A DNA stretch of 6,661 nucleotides from Bacteroidales bacterium (GTDB lineage: Bacteria; Bacteroidota; Bacteroidia; Bacteroidales; Bacteroidaceae), in contig SFID01000131.1 in assembly GCA_004555425.1 (NCBI GenBank), positions 1-6,661 of the forward strand, written 5' to 3'. This document shows positions 4,731 to 6,661 of this stretch, piece after piece. The notes under the pieces are model-generated. The model was not told the DNA's origin. It worked only from the letters and a program-made list of their open reading frames with translations, and did no database searches. Positions within the stretch are counted from its first letter, which is position 1. Each line of letters starts with the position of its first letter. The translations under genes were made by a program, and so were the position numbers.

Positions 4731-6545
4731 GTGTTACCACTAGAAGATTTTTTTCGCAATTCCTCCCAATCCGGTTATCAGATTTCGCCCGACGGACGAC
4801 ACTTCTCCTTCGTTGCTCCCTACGAGGACCGCATGAACCTATTTATCCGCGCTATCGGTAGCACGGAAAGCCAGCAAATCACCTTCGAAACCGAGCGCAG
4901 CATCGCCGGCTATATATGGGCGGACAACGAGCGGCTGCTTTTCATGAAAGACACGGCGGGCGACGAAAACTATCGCCTGTATGGCGTCAACATTGACGGT
5001 TCGGACCTGCGCTGCTATACGGATTTCCCTGGCGTACGTGCCTCTATCATCGACGACCTGGAGGATGTGCCCGACCAGATAATCATCGGCATGAACCAAC
5101 GCAACCCAGAGGCGTTCGACCCCTACCGCCTGAATCTGAAAACAGGCAAACTGACACTGCTGGCCGAGAACCCAGGCAACTGGCAAGGCTGGATGACGGA
5201 CCACGCAGGGCAGTTGCGCGCCGTCACGGCCATCGTAGACGGCGTAAATACGCAGATACTCTATCGCGACAACGATGGCGAAGAGTTTCGCCCCGTGCTG
5301 ACGACCAATTTCAAGGAAGAGGTGAGTTTCCTGGAGTTCACGCCCGACAACCGCCACGTATATGCAGCCACCAACCTCGGCCGCGACAAGGTATCGCTCG
5401 TACTGATGGACCCCGCCACCTGCGAGGAGTTGGAGCAACTCTTCTCCCACGAGAAATATGACGTGGAGGGCATCTCCTACTCGCGCAAGCGCGGCAAACT
5501 GCTGGCCGCCTTCTGCTCGGGCCACAAAGACCCCGTGCGCCACTACTTCGACAGCGAAGAGGAAGCCCTGCGCAAACGCATCAAGGCCCATTTCCCCGAC
5601 CACAAAGTGGGACTGGCCGACACGGACAAGGCCGAGCAGAACCTCCTCCTCTACGTGGGCAACGACCGCACACGCGGTGCCTACTATTTCTACAACGTGG
5701 ACGAAGACCAACCCCGCCTGCTCGCCGAACTGGCTCCGTGGATTCGCGAAGAGGAAATGGTGGAAATGCACGCTGTGACCTACACCACGCGCGACGGATG
5801 GGAAATAGAAGCCTACCTCTCCCTGCCCCACGGCCTGACGCTTGAGACCGCGCACCATGTGCCCACAATCATCAATCCCCACGGCGGACCCTGGGCACGC
5901 GACAAATGGGGATTTTCCTCGGAAACGCAGTTTCTGTGCAGCCGTGGCTATGCCGTTTTCCAGATGAACTTCCGCGGAAGCACAGGTTACGGCCGCAAAT
6001 TCCTTGAAGCCAGTTACAAGCAATGGGGACAAGCCATGCAGGACGACATCACGGATGGTGTGGAATGGCTCATCCGCCAAGGCATCAGCGATCCTAAGCG
6101 CATCGCCATCTACGGCGGCAGTTACGGCGGCTATGCCACCCTTGCCGGTGTGACCTACACGCCTCATCTGTACGCCTGTGCCGTAGATTATGTGGGTGTG
6201 TCGAACTTGCTGACGTTCATGCAAACGATTCCGCCCTACTGGCGACCGATGCTCGAGATGATGTACGAGCAGGTGGGCGACCCCGACAAGGACCGCGAAA
6301 TGCTGGAAGCCTATTCGCCGGCCCTGCATGCCGACAAAATAGTGGCACCGCTCTTTATCGCACAAGGGGCGAACGACCCGCGCGTCAACAAAGCCGAGAG
6401 CGATCAAATGGTGGCGGCACTACGGGAGCGCGGCGTGGACGTGGAATACATGGTCAAGGACAACGAAGGCCACGGTTTCCACAACCAGGAGAACCGCTTC
6501 GACTTCTACCGCGCCATGGAAGCCTTTCTGGCCAAGCACCTCTAG
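4731..6545 (+). CDS. S9 family (prolyl oligopeptidase-like) serine peptidase, cytoplasmic
   Basis: A 604-aa serine peptidase of the S9 family, which cleaves oligopeptides, often after proline or at acylated N-termini; the exact specificity cannot be read from sequence. Residues about 10-345 form the beta-propeller, with repeated strand motifs such as ISPDGRHFSF, YRLYGVNIDGSDL and FTPDNRHVYAATNLGRD. Residues about 350-604 are the alpha/beta-hydrolase domain. The catalytic triad is Ser464 in GGSYGG, Asp549 in GANDPR and His581 in EGHGF. HGGP (384-387) and FRGSTGYG (414-421) are the usual oxyanion-side motifs. There is no signal peptide, so it is cytoplasmic, unlike many secreted Bacteroidetes S9 enzymes. 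GTG at 4731 is the best start: the frame is open back to a stop at 4671-4673 but has no ATG, and the next ATG (residue 35) would remove the first propeller strand. Codons 2 and 4 are the rare TTA and CTA. It is likely transcribed separately from nrnA. Confidence 0.94.
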   Translation: MLPLEDFFRNSSQSGYQISPDGRHFSFVAPYEDRMNLFIRAIGSTESQQITFETERSIAGYIWADNERLLFMKDTAGDENYRLYGVNIDGSDLRCYTDFPGVRASIIDDLEDVPDQIIIGMNQRNPEAFDPYRLNLKTGKLTLLAENPGNWQGWMTDHAGQLRAVTAIVDGVNTQILYRDNDGEEFRPVLTTNFKEEVSFLEFTPDNRHVYAATNLGRDKVSLVLMDPATCEELEQLFSHEKYDVEGISYSRKRGKLLAAFCSGHKDPVRHYFDSEEEALRKRIKAHFPDHKVGLADTDKAEQNLLLYVGNDRTRGAYYFYNVDEDQPRLLAELAPWIREEEMVEMHAVTYTTRDGWEIEAYLSLPHGLTLETAHHVPTIINPHGGPWARDKWGFSSETQFLCSRGYAVFQMNFRGSTGYGRKFLEASYKQWGQAMQDDITDGVEWLIRQGISDPKRIAIYGGSYGGYATLAGVTYTPHLYACAVDYVGVSNLLTFMQTIPPYWRPMLEMMYEQVGDPDKDREMLEAYSPALHADKIVAPLFIAQGANDPRVNKAESDQMVAALRERGVDVEYMVKDNEGHGFHNQENRFDFYRAMEAFLAKHL

Positions 6546-6596
6546 GATTGCAACACGTACTAGGTAGGTTCTATAAATTAGCTTGCGATGAGTTTT

Positions 6597-6625
6597 CGGC
6601 TATCGTGCCGTAGGTTTTTGTTTTT
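6597..6625 (+). terminator. Weak terminator-like element after the peptidase gene
   Basis: CGGC (6597-6600) pairs with GCCG (6607-6610) around a 6-nt loop, and a T-rich run (TTTTTGTTTTT, 6615-6625) follows after 4 nt. The stem is short and the T run is offset, so this is a tentative call. No other terminator is apparent in the 116 nt after the stop codon. Confidence 0.3.
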
Positions 6626-6635
6626 CGTGAGGGAG

Positions 6636-6649
6636 CGTAGCGGGCTACG
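6636..6649. repeat. GC-rich palindrome at the window edge
   Basis: CGTAGC (6636-6641) and GCTACG (6644-6649) form a perfect inverted repeat around GG, followed by TGACCGAATGAA to the window edge. Its form (a 6-bp GC-rich stem with a tiny centre and an A-rich tail) recalls the mini-hairpins before rpe, although the tail is not GTTGAAAC. It may be the first unit of another array that continues outside the window. Confidence 0.45.
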
Positions 6650-6661
6650 TGACCGAATGAA

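Noticed and set aside
4731..4830. A signal peptide on the S9 peptidase
   Set aside because: The N-terminus (MLPLEDFFRNSSQSGYQISP) goes straight into propeller sequence with no hydrophobic core or cleavage site.
4839..6407. A 522-codon open frame on the minus strand opposite the S9 peptidase gene
   Set aside because: It is in codon register with the sense gene, so it stays open only because TTA, CTA and TCA are avoided in the sense strand. The plus-strand protein has a complete catalytic triad and family motifs; the antisense translation resembles nothing.
6611..6620. TAGGTTTTTG as a Bacteroidetes -7 element
   Set aside because: It has two extra T residues compared with TAnnTTTG and no TTG at the right distance upstream.

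Overview
This window looks like a chromosomal segment from a member of the Bacteroidetes, most likely order Bacteroidales and probably a Prevotella-like organism. Three things point that way. Two well-placed promoters match the Bacteroidetes form (TTG/TTTG, about 20 nt, then TAnnTTTG). None of the four protein genes has a convincing Shine-Dalgarno sequence. The two tRNA genes do not encode CCA. The genus is an inference from gene types and codon style (GC-rich, with very few TTA/CTA/TCA codons) and is not proven.

Layout. Bases 1-460 hold no recognisable gene: an AT-rich edge segment with nested inverted repeats is followed by a large hairpin-like repeat element whose right arm is tandemly repeated. 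Bases 461-747 are a minus-strand tRNA operon: promoter, tRNA-Gly(GCC), tRNA-Leu(UAA), then a strong rho-independent terminator. A divergent plus-strand promoter near 795-825 serves a 592-aa membrane-anchored TPR protein of unknown function (917-2695). After it comes a 180-nt intergenic stretch with five GC-rich mini-hairpins at a regular period. This leads into rpe (ribulose-phosphate 3-epimerase, 2880-3545) and, 35 nt on, nrnA (DHH/DHHA1 oligoribonuclease / pAp phosphatase, 3581-4618). A 112-nt AT-rich gap with three short tandem repeats precedes a GTG-initiated cytoplasmic S9 (prolyl oligopeptidase family) serine peptidase (4731-6545). The last 116 nt hold a weak terminator-like element and a GC-rich palindrome.

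Function. The protein genes are mostly housekeeping: pentose phosphate cycling (Rpe), turnover of nano-RNA and pAp (NrnA) and peptide degradation (S9 peptidase). I see no defence system, phage or biosynthetic cluster. The most unusual material is non-coding: the covarying hairpin array in front of rpe, the palindromic element with expanded arm beside the tRNA operon, and the repeats in front of the peptidase. In addition, rare Leu codons (TTA/CTA) are concentrated at the extreme 5' ends of all four protein genes.
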